Shown: positions 16,079 to 25,408, counted from the stretch's first letter. The stretch: 64,000 bases of DNA from JBBDXS01 sp040902195 (GCA_040902195.1 JBBDXS010000012.1:62001-126000), one strand, 5' to 3'. Made by a program: numbers and translations. The notes: generated from the letters alone by a model not told the origin.

Positions 16079-17644
16079 CTACAGTTCCGTAATCGTCCCC
16101 TTCGTCCCGTCGACTTCGACGAGCTGGCCGTCCTTGATCAGGCGCGTGGCGCCGCGGACGTTGACGATCGCCGGGATGCCGAACTCGCGCGAGGCGACGG
16201 CGGTGTGGCTGAGCATGCCTCCCACCTCGGTCACGACGGCGCGGGCGACGGTGAAGAGCGGAGTCCACGTCGGCTGCGTGACGGGCGTGATGAGGATATC
16301 GCCAGGGCGGAGGCGATCGGCTTGGTGGAGGCCGTGGAGCACGCGAGCGGGACCGCGCGCCACGCCCGCCGACACGCCGGTGCCTTTTAGCTGAAGTCCG
16401 CCGCCCATCGCGGAGTCGGACCTGCGTGCGGGGGCAGGAGCTTCGGGCTCGCCCTCCGGAGGGGTCGCACCGACGTAGGATGGCGGCTCTTGTTTCTGCC
16501 AGTGCGCGAACTCTCCCTTGCGCTGCCGGACGAGGTCGTTGACGCGCTCCGCCTTGCCCTGCAGGGCGTCGCACAGCTCCGGGCTCTGCAAGAAGAAGAC
16601 GTCGTTCGGCCTTTCGAGACCGACGCGTTGCGCAGCGGCCAGCACGAGGCGGCGCGGCATGCAGAAGAGCCGCTGATCGAGGTAGAAGTTGTGGTCTTCG
16701 AGCTGCGGGGCGACCGCGACTGCGGCGTCGAGGGCGTCCGTGAGCCGCGCGCGGCCCGCGTCGTCGAGCGCGGCCAGCGTCTCGCGCAAGAACGCCTCGC
16801 GCTCCTCGACAAGGCGGCGCTGCTCCTCGCTCGGATCGTAGCCCTCGGTCTGGACGTAGGTGCGGAGGAGCGTGAGCGGAACGGCCGGGTCCTCGAACCA
16901 TGTTGGCGTACCGAAGCTGGCGTTGCTGCGCCAGCCGTACTCTTCCAGGTAGGCGTCGAGTGCCTCGACGAAGGGCGCGGCCTCGGGCTCGGCGCGCAGC
17001 CCAGCGAGCGTATCGAGCGCCGTTGCGCTCTCGATCGCGAGGAGGCGTTCGCGCACGAGCGGGATGCTCCCCGCGATGCGTCCGACTCGCCAGAGCTGCG
17101 CGCCCGCGTCGAAGCTCTTCGTGCCGTACCCCTGCACGAGGCGCATCGCGGCGAGATCGTCGCCGCCGGTGAGATCCTTGTACGCCTCGATGAGAAGGCC
17201 CATACCCGCAAAGTGCGGGCTGATCGCCATCGTGTGGAGCTGACCCGAGCGATAGCGGAGCTCCGGCAGCTTCTCGATCTCGACGATGAGGTCCTCGTTG
17301 CTCATCGACGCGAAGTCCGTCGTGCGATAGCGCTCGGTATGCGCGAGGATCTCCGGAAGCACGCTCTCGCGCCACTGGCTGGCGGCCTCGCGGACGGAGT
17401 CCGGCGTGGCCTTGGGCGGCGGTGCGTTGACGTCCCCGCCGAACGCGAAGTAGATGAAGTAGTTGAACTGGCGGGGCCGCATCCCCCAACCGAAGCCCTC
17501 GAGAAAGCGGTGTGTGCCAAGCTCGAACTCGAGCGGCGGTACCGCGTTCGGCATGTGCTCCGCGCTGAAGCGCCAGCACTGCTCGGCGTCCGCCGGGTCG
17601 TCCCACGTTATGGGGAAGGTCTTGGTGTCTTCAGTCGTCGTCAT
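16079..17644 (-). CDS. PEP-utilising mobile-domain protein
   Basis: 521 residues. The last 90 residues are the swivelling phosphohistidine domain of PEP synthase/PPDK, with TEVGGMLSHTAVASREFGIPAIVNV around the phosphorylated His. The first 400 residues are mainly helical, rich in Trp and Tyr, and match neither the ATP-grasp nor the TIM-barrel PEP domain. Such proteins occur as separate halves of multi-subunit PEP-synthase-like kinases, for example in carboxylation or rifampin-phosphotransferase-like enzymes. No partner ATP-grasp gene is in the window, so its reaction is unknown. Confidence 0.8.
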   Translation of the reverse strand: MTTTEDTKTFPITWDDPADAEQCWRFSAEHMPNAVPPLEFELGTHRFLEGFGWGMRPRQFNYFIYFAFGGDVNAPPPKATPDSVREAASQWRESVLPEILAHTERYRTTDFASMSNEDLIVEIEKLPELRYRSGQLHTMAISPHFAGMGLLIEAYKDLTGGDDLAAMRLVQGYGTKSFDAGAQLWRVGRIAGSIPLVRERLLAIESATALDTLAGLRAEPEAAPFVEALDAYLEEYGWRSNASFGTPTWFEDPAVPLTLLRTYVQTEGYDPSEEQRRLVEEREAFLRETLAALDDAGRARLTDALDAAVAVAPQLEDHNFYLDQRLFCMPRRLVLAAAQRVGLERPNDVFFLQSPELCDALQGKAERVNDLVRQRKGEFAHWQKQEPPSYVGATPPEGEPEAPAPARRSDSAMGGGLQLKGTGVSAGVARGPARVLHGLHQADRLRPGDILITPVTQPTWTPLFTVARAVVTEVGGMLSHTAVASREFGIPAIVNVRGATRLIKDGQLVEVDGTKGTITEL

Positions 17645-17781
17645 GGCCAGGAAACGCAGGTACCACAGCGTAGGAGATGGACGGCAAAGCGCGCAAACTC
17701 CGGAAGGAGCACGTCCGCGGGATGTCTCCTACGGCGACTCTTCGAGAATCCCGCGGCTTCGCGCGAATAATCGTCCCTCTG

Positions 17782-17826
17782 TCACTTTGCGACGTCGAGG
17801 ACAGAGCTGAAGCTCTGTTCCTACGG
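17782..17826 (+). repeat. Palindromic element with CCTACR tail (copy 2, long form)
   Basis: Arms GGACAGAGC (17799-17807) and GCTCTGTTC (17812-17820) around a TGAA loop, followed by CTACGG. The 17 bp before the hairpin also resemble the long copies at 42552 and 49500. Confidence 0.75.
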
Positions 17827-17842
17827 GTGCCAAGCCCCGGCC

Positions 17843-18904
17843 CTACTCCCCCGCGTAGCTCGCGATCAGGTCGCCGACGTCCGAGGTGGACATGCCCATC
17901 TTGCCGGCGGCGAGCGATTTGATCTTGCCCGAGACCAGCGCGCGTTCGATGGCCCGCTCGATGCGCTGGGCGGTCTCGTCCTCGCCCAGCGTCTCCATCA
18001 TCATCTGCCCCGCCGCGATCGCCGCGATGGGGCAGGCGACGTTCATGTTCGTGTACTTGGGCGCGCTGCCGCCGATCGGCTCGAACATCGAGACGCCGGC
18101 GGGGTTGATGTTGCCGCCGGCCGCGACGCCGAGGCCGCCCTGGATCATCGCGCCCAGGTCCGTGATGATATCGCCGAACATGTTCTCCGTCACGATGACG
18201 TCGAACCACTCCGGGTTCTTCACCATCCACATCGTCGTCGCATCGACGTGCGCGTAGTCACGCTCGATATCGGGGTAGTCGGCCTCGCCGACCTCGTGGA
18301 ACGCGCGGAACCACGTGTCGTGGACAAACGTGAGGACGTTGGTCTTGCCGCAAAGGGTGAGCTTCTTCTCTCTGTTGCGCTTGCGACAGGCCTCGAACGC
18401 ATAGCGGATGCAGCGCTCCGCACCGAAGCGCGTCGTCATGTGGATCTGCGTCGACACCTCGTGCGGCGTGCCCTTGTACTGGATGCCACCCATGCCGCTG
18501 TAGAGGCCTTCCGTGTTCTCGCGCACGACGACGAAGTCGATCTCGTCGGGGCCCTTGTCCTTGAGCGGCGTCTCGACGCCGGGGTAGAGCTTAACGGGGC
18601 GCAGGTTGATGTACTGATCGAGCTCGAAGCGCATGCGCAGCAGCAGCCCTTTCTCGAGGATGCCGGGCGCGACCTCCGGGTGGCCGACCGCGCCGAGGTA
18701 GATCGCATCGAACCCGCGTAGCTCGTCGAGGACGGCGTCCGGCAGCGGCTCGCCCGTGCGTAGGTAGCGCTCGCCGCCGAGGTCGTAGTGCTCCAGCTCG
18801 TATTTGACGCCGGTCTTCGCCGAGGCCGCCTCGAGCACCTTCAGCCCCTCGCGCACCACCTCCGGCCCGATGCCGTCGCCGCCGATCACCGCGATCTTGT
18901 ACAT
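17843..18904 (-). CDS. Isocitrate/isopropylmalate dehydrogenase family protein
   Basis: 353 codons, starting at MYKIAVIGGDGIG with a GGAGGAG site upstream. The beta-decarboxylating dehydrogenase fold is clear: GDGIGPEV, the substrate loop VVRENTEGLYSG, the catalytic Lys in CGKTNVLTFVHDTWF, metal-binding Asp in ENMFGDIITDLGAMIQGGLG, and NAD-side EPIGGSAPKYTN. ENTEGLYSG rather than the ENTGGIYFG of classical LeuB suggests a homologue acting on isopropylmalate-like, tartrate-like or homoisocitrate-like substrates. No leuA, leuC or leuD is nearby. NAD preference is inferred. Confidence 0.9.
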   Translation of the reverse strand: MYKIAVIGGDGIGPEVVREGLKVLEAASAKTGVKYELEHYDLGGERYLRTGEPLPDAVLDELRGFDAIYLGAVGHPEVAPGILEKGLLLRMRFELDQYINLRPVKLYPGVETPLKDKGPDEIDFVVVRENTEGLYSGMGGIQYKGTPHEVSTQIHMTTRFGAERCIRYAFEACRKRNREKKLTLCGKTNVLTFVHDTWFRAFHEVGEADYPDIERDYAHVDATTMWMVKNPEWFDVIVTENMFGDIITDLGAMIQGGLGVAAGGNINPAGVSMFEPIGGSAPKYTNMNVACPIAAIAAGQMMMETLGEDETAQRIERAIERALVSGKIKSLAAGKMGMSTSDVGDLIASYAGE

Positions 18905-18924
18905 GCCCCTCTCCTCCCCGCGCC

Positions 18925-18954
18925 GGAACCTCAGAACCACGGAACCTTAGAACC
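18925..18954. repeat. Degenerate 8-bp tandem repeat
   Basis: Nearly four units of (G/A)GAACC(T/A)(C/T) just upstream of the dehydrogenase gene; same family as 15059 and 25321. Confidence 0.6.
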
Positions 18955-19017
18955 GAGCGGACGATCTCACCACAGGAATTGGCAGTATATCGAACCGGTG
19001 AGCTTGGGGCAGGTTGG

Positions 19018-19890
19018 CTAGATGAGCGCGCTGGCGCTGCCGACGATGACTTTCGTGCCGTCCGGCTTCTCGCACCAGACCTCGCACTCCGCGCGACGGC
19101 GTTCGCCCGCCGGCGTGTACTCGCGCACGACGCCCCGGCATACGGCCGCGCCGTCGCCGCCCCACAGCACGTTCACGAGCCGGATGTCCATGCGCCCGCC
19201 CGCGTACCAGCCCTCGCCGAAGCGTCGCGTCATGAGCTCCGAGAGGAAGCAGACCGGCATCATGCCCTGCACGACAACGTCCGGGAAGCCCAGCTTCTTC
19301 GCTTCCTCCGCGTCGTTGTGGTAGTTCGTGCCGGGCGAGAAGCGTTTGCACATCTCGAGCGTCACTGCCTTCTCGAGCGGCTCGATCTCCTTCTCGATCG
19401 GCCCCTCCGCGACATCGAAGCGCCGCTCGGACGACTTCTCGCGCGATTTATCGACCGCGAGACCGTCCTCCGCGACTTTGAGGACGAAGCTCTGGTGCGT
19501 GCGCCCCCGCATCAGCAGCCGGCCGTCCGGCCCGAAGGCCTGCACCTCGTTCACCACGTAGTCGCGGTTGCGTTTGATGTAGCGGTCGACGATCATCGCG
19601 CGGGTCGTCACGCGGTCGCCCACCATCGCCGGCGCGAACAGCTCCCACTCCTGCCGGGCGTGGAGGTTGCCCCAGATGTTCGGCAGGTACCAGCGCCCGA
19701 AGCGATAGCACTCCGAATGGAGGACCAGCGCAGGCGCGATCGGCCCGCCGAACGGCGAGGCGCCCGCATACCAGGGATTGCCGTCGTCCAGCGCCTCCGC
19801 GTAATCGCGGACGAGCTCCGGGGTAATCTCGTACTCGTGGGAGCCGAGATCGTGGCCGGGCTGGAGATCGACTTTCGCTACGGTGACCAT
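19018..19890 (-). CDS. MaoC-like double hot-dog dehydratase
   Basis: 290 residues composed of two hot-dog domains. The N-terminal half resembles FAS1-type dehydratase domains (ELVRDYAEALDDGNPWY, followed by FGGPIAPALVL). The C-terminal half has TNYHNDAEEAKKLGFPDVVVQGMM, the usual position of the hydratase His in the (R)-specific enoyl hydratase family. It probably hydrates or dehydrates an acyl-CoA. It groups with the SDR, CoA-transferase and diiron protein within 7 kb, in line with a degradative CoA pathway. Confidence 0.82.
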   Translation of the reverse strand: MVTVAKVDLQPGHDLGSHEYEITPELVRDYAEALDDGNPWYAGASPFGGPIAPALVLHSECYRFGRWYLPNIWGNLHARQEWELFAPAMVGDRVTTRAMIVDRYIKRNRDYVVNEVQAFGPDGRLLMRGRTHQSFVLKVAEDGLAVDKSREKSSERRFDVAEGPIEKEIEPLEKAVTLEMCKRFSPGTNYHNDAEEAKKLGFPDVVVQGMMPVCFLSELMTRRFGEGWYAGGRMDIRLVNVLWGGDGAAVCRGVVREYTPAGERRRAECEVWCEKPDGTKVIVGSASALI

Positions 19891-19936
19891 GCGCTCCTCT
19901 CGAACGGGGTGAGCACAATCGTAACATACGCAGCGG

Positions 19937-20401
19937 CTACGACGACGGCGGAGCGCTCCCTCCGGTTACGGCGGCAAGGATGCGTTCGGCGACGGCCTCC
20001 ATCTGGTGGTCTTGGACGTCGAGGTGCTGCAAGATTGGCCGGATGTGGCGCACGTCGATGCGCTCCAGAATTTTCTGGACCATCCGCTCCTCCTGCTCCA
20101 GGCTGCGCTCCTCGTCCAGGATGCCTTTCAGCAACGCGGCCTGGCTCTCGGTGATCCGGTTCGAGGCGTTGCCGAGCAAGAAGACCATCAGGAACGTCAC
20201 GATCGTCGTGCCGGTGTTGATGATCAGCTGCCAGGTATTGCTGAAGTGCGCTAACGGCCCGGTCAGCGCCCACACGAACACGATGCTGAGCGCGATCGAA
20301 AACGCCACCGGCGTACCGATGGCGTAGGACATGAAGTCGGCTACTCGTTCGAACAGCCCCAGCCTTTGTTCGGGAGCGGCCGCGCCGGCGTGAGCACTCA
20401 T
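19937..20401 (-). CDS. Low-affinity iron permease family protein
   Basis: 154 residues. Two membrane spans near residues 29-48 and 62-82 are linked by LAHFSNTWQLIINTGTTIVTFLMVFLL, characteristic of the Iron_permease (Fet4-like) family. The second half is soluble and charged. The ATG overlaps the stop of the upstream YihY gene (ATGA), so the two are translationally coupled. Confidence 0.82.
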   Translation of the reverse strand: MSAHAGAAAPEQRLGLFERVADFMSYAIGTPVAFSIALSIVFVWALTGPLAHFSNTWQLIINTGTTIVTFLMVFLLGNASNRITESQAALLKGILDEERSLEQEERMVQKILERIDVRHIRPILQHLDVQDHQMEAVAERILAAVTGGSAPPSS

Positions 20402-21558
20402 TGCTTTCTCCTTTCGATAGCAGAGTGGGGAGGAGGCTCGTCGCGGTGGTCCTCCGGATGGCGGAAGACCAGGCCCCGCAGGAATCTCCGGACCTGATCG
20501 CTCGCGCTGGGCTCGGGGCCCGTGTCGGGGATCTCGCCGCGACGCATGCGGCCGTACTCGGACGCGAGCTCCGCGCCGATCAGCAAGATGTTCGCCGTGA
20601 GATACGTCCACAGCATGAACAGCAGGATGCCGCCCAACGCGCCGTACGCGCCCGCGTAGTTGTTGAACTTCGCGACGTACAGCGCGAACACGTTCTTGAG
20701 TAGCTCGAACAGAACGGTGGCGAGCAGCGCGCCCGGCCAGATCTCCGCGATGTTGTGCCTGACATCAGGCACGTAGCGGTACAGCAGCAAGAACACGGCA
20801 AAGCTGAGCAGCGCGGGCAGCATGTATGGCAGCACCGACCAGAAGAAGCCCGTCCCCGTCGCAAGCGGGCCGAGGTTCTCGTTGCCGAGCTCACGCAGCG
20901 TGCGGAGGGCGGCGGTGCCTCCAATCGAGAGGCCGAGCAGCACGCCGATCGCACCGACCATACCGAGATCGACCAGCTTCTGCCGCACGAGCGGCCGCGG
21001 CGACTGCACGCGCCAGGCGATGTTCAGCGAGCGGCGGATCGCGCCGAACATCGCGGACGCAGACCACATCATGCCAGCGAGAGCGACGATGGTGAGCGCT
21101 CCGCTCGCCTTCGTTACGCCGCGGACCGTATCGATGATCAGGTTGTCGGATTGCACGGAGACCTGGTCCGGTGCGAGCGTCACGCCGTCGAGGGTCACGC
21201 GTTGCCCGCGGTCCACCTCGCCGGCGATCTCCTGCTTTTCGTTATCCGACAAGTGTTCGATGGCCCGTCGAACGTCATCAGACGTCTGTGCGCCGTACTG
21301 CTGCTCGATCGCATCGTAGTTCGCGTCGATCCGCGGAACGCCCGGCTGGACGTTTAGGTAATCAATAATCTTGTCCGACACGTCCTCCTGCGCGCTCTGA
21401 TCGCGAATGACGAGACCGAAGATGGCGACCAGGAAGATCGCGAGCGGAATGATGGAGAAGAGCACGTAGTAGGAGATGGCCGCCGCCATGTGCGAGCAGG
21501 CATCGGCGCTGTAGGCCTTCGCCGTCCCCTTAGTTAGCTTCCAAAGGATGGATCCCAT
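20398..21558 (-). CDS. YihY/BrkB family membrane protein
   Basis: 386 residues with about six transmembrane segments, the first in HMAAAISYYVLFSIIPLAIFLVAI. A family-typical GAYGALGGILLFMLWTYLTANILLIGAELASEY block lies near residue 320. A hydrophilic insertion of about 90 residues follows the first span. The family was once called RNase BN, but members are membrane proteins of unclear role. It is the first gene of the pair with the iron-permease-like protein. Confidence 0.88.
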   Translation of the reverse strand: MGSILWKLTKGTAKAYSADACSHMAAAISYYVLFSIIPLAIFLVAIFGLVIRDQSAQEDVSDKIIDYLNVQPGVPRIDANYDAIEQQYGAQTSDDVRRAIEHLSDNEKQEIAGEVDRGQRVTLDGVTLAPDQVSVQSDNLIIDTVRGVTKASGALTIVALAGMMWSASAMFGAIRRSLNIAWRVQSPRPLVRQKLVDLGMVGAIGVLLGLSIGGTAALRTLRELGNENLGPLATGTGFFWSVLPYMLPALLSFAVFLLLYRYVPDVRHNIAEIWPGALLATVLFELLKNVFALYVAKFNNYAGAYGALGGILLFMLWTYLTANILLIGAELASEYGRMRRGEIPDTGPEPSASDQVRRFLRGLVFRHPEDHRDEPPPHSAIERRKQ

Positions 21559-21650
21559 CGGTTAGCAATGGAGGCCCGGTACCCCGAGCCTCGGCAGAAG
21601 CAGTGTAGCACCTGGCCAGACTTCGTCCTCTAGCTAGAGCGGAACATGCA

Positions 21651-21678
21651 ACAGGCCGGGACGAGCGCCCCGGCCTGT
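21651..21678 (-). terminator. Hairpin terminator after the 21716-22153 gene
   Basis: ACAGGCCGGG and CCCGGCCTGT arms (10 bp) with an 8-nt loop lie 38 bp downstream of the minus-strand gene. The T-run on the minus strand is weak, so it could instead be a transcript-stabilising hairpin. Confidence 0.55.
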
Positions 21679-21715
21679 GACTCTTCTTGTGGCAGGCTTG
21701 ACCCTGTGATGCGGG

Positions 21716-22153
21716 CTACCTCTTCGCGCCGACGGCGAACTGCGTGTCGACCTTCGCCGACGAGTCGAAGAAGTGCTGGAGGCTCTGATTGAAGCGGTAG
21801 AAGGCGTCGCGCTTGTAGCCGTCGAACGAGCGCGCGAAGCCCTCGGGCGTGCTCAAGTCGAGCGTGTTCAGCGTGTGCTTCAGGTCCGCCGATCCGTGCT
21901 CCTTGATATTCTCGATCATCTCGCGCCATTCGTCCGGCGTCTGCTCCAGCCAGAAATCGAGATCGCGAAGCTCCGACTCGTTGATCTCGCGCACACCCGT
22001 GCACTCGAACGCCTCGAACGGCAACTCGTAGAGCGCATCGCCGACCTTGATGCCGACGCGCGCGTCGACGGTGCCCAGACGCCGGAAACCTTCGTCGTTG
22101 TTGACAATGTTGCGTACGGTTTCAAACCACTCGGTGGACGGAAACGTCGGCAT
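21716..22153 (-). CDS. Hypothetical protein, possibly SCP2-like
   Basis: 145 residues starting at MPTFPSTEWFETV. An N-terminal helix, then alternating strands (VDARVGIKVGDALYELPFEAFECTGV) and a long helical stretch recall the sterol-carrier-protein-2 fold, though I cannot confirm it. The start lies 24 bp after the ferritin-like gene on the same strand, so the pair is probably co-transcribed and this protein may carry or shield that enzyme's lipid or CoA substrate. That role is inference. Confidence 0.65.
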   Translation of the reverse strand: MPTFPSTEWFETVRNIVNNDEGFRRLGTVDARVGIKVGDALYELPFEAFECTGVREINESELRDLDFWLEQTPDEWREMIENIKEHGSADLKHTLNTLDLSTPEGFARSFDGYKRDAFYRFNQSLQHFFDSSAKVDTQFAVGAKR

Positions 22154-22176
22154 GTCAGCCCTCCTGTCGCGTGCGC

Positions 22177-23409
22177 CTAGGCGCCGTTGTCGTCGCTGGG
22201 CGCGTAGGCACGCAGCGTCGGGTTCAGCTTGTCTTTGCGGTCGACCGTCGCCCACGTCAGCCGGTCGAGGTACTGGCCGACCTGGCGGCGGCGCATCTCA
22301 TCGTAGATCTTGAGCCCGTCCTGGATCTTGTCCTTGCTCCCTGCGAACAGGATGGCGAACGCTTCGCGCGTAGCCGAGTCCTTGTCATCCGCGACGAGCA
22401 GCGCCTCGCCCTTGTCGATGTAGCGCTCGATCTCCTCGCGGCGCTCCGGGCGATGGAGCAAAACGTAGCGCAGATGGTTCAGTCCATACGCGATGTGGCG
22501 CGCCTTGTCCTGCATCGTCAGACGGAAGATCATCTGCTCCGCCGGGCTGGGCGCGTACCGCTCGCCGTACTCACACTGCACCAGCGTGAAGCTGTCCTGC
22601 AGCACCATCTGCACCGTGACCATCTCGGTGAAGTTGCGGGCGTCCGTGACGGAGCGGAGGCCCCAGCCGGTGCCCTGGATGCCCAGCCCGCCGCCGTTCG
22701 ACAGGGCGCGCTTGCGGAACGCTTCGTTGTGGCGCGCGCCTTCGAAGATGACAGTGGAGAGGTAGAGCTTGACCTCGTGATAGCCGTAGCTCAGCTCCGG
22801 CTGCCAGCCGGCGAGCACGTCGGCCTCGAGCTGCGACTTCTCGCTGATGTGCGTGCAGATCTGGCAGATCGCGCGCTCTAGATCGTCGGGGAGCGGCTTC
22901 AGCTCGGCCCACGGGACGTCGCTGGCGGGACGCCATCGGCGCTGGATCGCTTCTTCGTAGAGGTCGGCGGCGTTGTCTGCCCAGAGCTCCTGCTTCTGGT
23001 AGACGGAGTAGCCCATGCCCTCGACGCCGAGGATGGCGACAGCGCCGCGCGGCATCTCGGTCTGGTACTCCCAGACATCGGGCACGTCGCCGTACTTTCC
23101 GATGTTGATCGCGCCGATCGTGAGGCCGTGCTTCGTCGGCTTGGCGCGCGTGCCCCACTCCGTCGGGACATGCATCCAGGCGAGGTCGAGCTGGGGGCCG
23201 CCCGGCCCGCTGCCGGCGTCGCTCTGGGCCATGAACTCGCGGACCTGCTGCTCCGAGATGCCCATCTGCATGTAGCGCATCAGGTCGGCGGGCTCCCCGC
23301 CGCGGCCGAGCAGCTCGGCGACGAGCTCCTCGGGCCAGGCTGCGGCCTTCGCCATCTGCGCGAGCTGTTCCGGGATCTCAACGGCGGTCGCGGCAGATTC
23401 GTCAGCCAT
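22177..23409 (-). CDS. Ferritin-like diiron protein, PaaA/PaaC-related
   Basis: 410 residues. The second half resembles ferritin-like oxygenases of the phenylacetyl-CoA epoxidase group, with helices carrying Glu and His residues such as QICTHISEKSQLEADVLAG, YLSTVIFEGARHNEAFR and FRLTMQDKARHIAYGLNHLRYV, which can supply an ExxH-type diiron site. The first 110 residues form a separate, less conserved domain. An aerobic hydroxylation or epoxidation of a CoA-bound substrate is a fair guess. A TetR-type palindrome lies 20 bp upstream. Confidence 0.75.
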   Translation of the reverse strand: MADESAATAVEIPEQLAQMAKAAAWPEELVAELLGRGGEPADLMRYMQMGISEQQVREFMAQSDAGSGPGGPQLDLAWMHVPTEWGTRAKPTKHGLTIGAINIGKYGDVPDVWEYQTEMPRGAVAILGVEGMGYSVYQKQELWADNAADLYEEAIQRRWRPASDVPWAELKPLPDDLERAICQICTHISEKSQLEADVLAGWQPELSYGYHEVKLYLSTVIFEGARHNEAFRKRALSNGGGLGIQGTGWGLRSVTDARNFTEMVTVQMVLQDSFTLVQCEYGERYAPSPAEQMIFRLTMQDKARHIAYGLNHLRYVLLHRPERREEIERYIDKGEALLVADDKDSATREAFAILFAGSKDKIQDGLKIYDEMRRRQVGQYLDRLTWATVDRKDKLNPTLRAYAPSDDNGA

Positions 23410-23428
23410 GGGACGACTGGCTCCTTAG

Positions 23429-23442
23429 TAAGCGATTGCTTA
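23429..23442. promoter_or_regulatory. Palindrome upstream of the diiron gene
   Basis: TAAGC-GATT-GCTTA lies 20 bp before the diiron protein start. Its size and AAGC/GCTT core resemble operators used by TetR-family regulators of acyl-CoA catabolism. No second copy was found nearby. Confidence 0.45.
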
Positions 23443-23591
23443 GTTTCGCAGCCGCCGCCTATCTGCAATCTGGGATTGGGCTGCGGAAGCATCTTGCCCG
23501 ATCGAGGGACGCCTCGTCAAGTCGGCCTGAGGCTTGGAACAAGCCGGCCGTCTCCTAGCCAGGAAGACGCGGTACCCGACGTGCAAGCCCC

Positions 23592-24269
23592 CTAGTCGGT
23601 GGGATGAGCCCCGCAGCCGCCATTGCCATCGGCGGTGAGGCAACTGCCTCCCTTGTCGTAGACATTGGCAGTGAGTAGGACCGCCATGACCCAGATCGCC
23701 ACTGCAGCCAGGCACTGCACGACTCGTGCGACAAGCTCCACGCGCGGATTGGGCCGCACGATGACCGGGGCCTCGTAGAGCCGGTCGGTCAGGAGCGCCA
23801 CGCCGATGCCGTAGAGCACAATCATGACGACGAACATCGCGAAGACGGCTAGCGCAGGCTCGAAAATCTGGAGGTCAACCTCGCCGAGGAAGATCACGCC
23901 AGGACCGAACATCATGAGCAGCCCGAAGAAGGCGCCACGCGCCGCGCCCGAAAACGGAAGCCAGCGACGAAGGCCGACGTAGATCACGCCACCCATGACG
24001 CCGGTGATGGCGCTGAGGACGAGGAGCGTGAACGAGCCGCCGAGCGTGATCTCGCCGACGGTGCCGAAGTCGGTCTTCGCGCCGTCGGTCGACTTGTCGA
24101 TCAAGAAGATCAGCCGCATGACGATCCGGCCCGCGATGCCGCCGATGACTGCGCCGCAAAGCGCGCCCGCGAAGATGCCGGCCGGCAGCGCGCCGAGACC
24201 CGCCCGGACCTTCGTGACAAGGCCTCGATTGTCAGGGCGTTGGGTTGAGCTGATCTTGTCTACCGTTAC
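23592..24269 (-). CDS. Hypothetical multi-span membrane protein, start unresolved
   Basis: The open frame gives about 225 residues with five likely spans, the first being AGIFAGALCGAVIGGIAGRIV. It ends in a short Cys-containing tail (GSCLTADGNGGCGAHPTD). The frame immediately after the SDR stop has no ATG, GTG or TTG before the first span: the next upstream GTG is at 24359, inside the SDR gene, and the first downstream ATG (24119) would delete the first span. Either the long overlap is real, the start is non-standard, or the sequence has an error. Family not recognised. Confidence 0.6.
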   Translation of the reverse strand, partial: VTVDKISSTQRPDNRGLVTKVRAGLGALPAGIFAGALCGAVIGGIAGRIVMRLIFLIDKSTDGAKTDFGTVGEITLGGSFTLLVLSAITGVMGGVIYVGLRRWLPFSGAARGAFFGLLMMFGPGVIFLGEVDLQIFEPALAVFAMFVVMIVLYGIGVALLTDRLYEAPVIVRPNPRVELVARVVQCLAAVAIWVMAVLLTANVYDKGGSCLTADGNGGCGAHPTD

Positions 24270-25195
24270 GCCTTCGCTTCTTCCTTCGGCGCGAAGGCGT
24301 TCGTCAGGTCCGCCGTGACCTTCTCCGGCATCAGCTTCGACAGGTCGTCGAGCGACCACGTGCCCTCGGAGCGGATGTCCGCGATAACCTGCGGCTCGCT
24401 GTAGAGGCCGATCTGGTTGCCGGTAACAAGGAAGCTGCGCCCGTTGACGTTTGACGCCTCGTCCGTGCAAAGCCAGACCACCAGCGGCGCGACGGCCTCG
24501 GGCGGGTTCGCTTTCTCGAACGCCTTGAGCAGGTCCGGGTTCATGCCGGCGGCGCCGCCGCGCTCCGCGGCCTCGCGCATCTCGTCGCTGATCGTGAGGC
24601 GCGTCGCCGCGCGAGGACGGATCGCGTTGCAGCGGACGTTGTAGCGCCCCATGTCGCGCGCGACCGTTCGCGTCAGGCCGACGATGCCTTCCTTCGCCGC
24701 GGCGTAGTTGGCCTGGCCCATGTTCCCCAGGCCGGACTCCGACGACGTGTTGACGATCACACCCGAACGCTGCTGGCGGAAGACCGTGCAGGCGTGCCGG
24801 GTGACGTTGAACGTCCCCTTCAGGTGCACCGCGATGACGGAGTCCCACTCGTCCTCGGCCATGTTGAAGATCATGCGGTCGCGCAGAATGCCTGCGTTGT
24901 TGACGACGATGTCGAGCCGGCCGAAGTTATCGAGCGCCTGCTTGACCATCTCCTCGCCGGTCGAGAAGTCGGCGACGTTGCCGTAGTTCGCGACGGCGCC
25001 GACGCCCAGCGCCTTGATCTCGTCGACAACCTCATCGGCCGGGCCCCTCTCTTTGCCCTCGCCGTGCGCGCCGCCGCCGAAGTCGTTCACGACGACCGAG
25101 GCGCCCTCGCTGGCGAGCAGGAGCGCCTCGCCGCGGCCGATGCCGCGCCCCGCGCCGCTGACGATAGCCACGCGGCCCTTCAATCGATCACCCAT
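24266..25195 (-). CDS. Short-chain dehydrogenase, MFE-2-like
   Basis: 309 residues. NAD(P)-binding GAGRGIGRGEALLLASEG, then VVVNDFGGGAHGEG, NNAG motif in DIVVNNAGILRDRMIF, and the catalytic Ser-Tyr-Lys (NTSSESGLGNMGQANYAAAKEG). RGEA and VNDFGG are typical of the hydroxyacyl-CoA dehydrogenase part of peroxisomal-type multifunctional enzyme 2, so the substrate is probably a 3-hydroxyacyl-CoA. A C-terminal extension of about 50 residues lies beyond the core. It fits with the MaoC-like hydratase at 19018. Confidence 0.88.
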   Translation of the reverse strand: MGDRLKGRVAIVSGAGRGIGRGEALLLASEGASVVVNDFGGGAHGEGKERGPADEVVDEIKALGVGAVANYGNVADFSTGEEMVKQALDNFGRLDIVVNNAGILRDRMIFNMAEDEWDSVIAVHLKGTFNVTRHACTVFRQQRSGVIVNTSSESGLGNMGQANYAAAKEGIVGLTRTVARDMGRYNVRCNAIRPRAATRLTISDEMREAAERGGAAGMNPDLLKAFEKANPPEAVAPLVVWLCTDEASNVNGRSFLVTGNQIGLYSEPQVIADIRSEGTWSLDDLSKLMPEKVTADLTNAFAPKEEAKA

Positions 25196-25320
25196 AGTCA
25201 GTCTCCTCTCGATGTGATTGTGTAGATAGAGTTGTCGCGCCTGCCACAAAGGCACGCGAGCGTAGATATAGCCAATTGACGTAAGGGGCGCAAGTAGGGG
25301 GGAGGGGCTAGCGCGACAGC

Positions 25321-25350
25321 GGAACCACAGAACCTCAGAACCATGGAACC
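25321..25350. repeat. Degenerate 8-bp tandem repeat
   Basis: Four units of (G/A)GAACC(A/T)(C/T) in the 247-bp gap between the CoA-transferase and SDR genes. Confidence 0.6.
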
Positions 25351-25408
25351 GGGCATAGGCAGAGTCGCCGGAGGAGTATTAGCCGGCTAAGGCCTGGCTA
25401 TCGATAAT

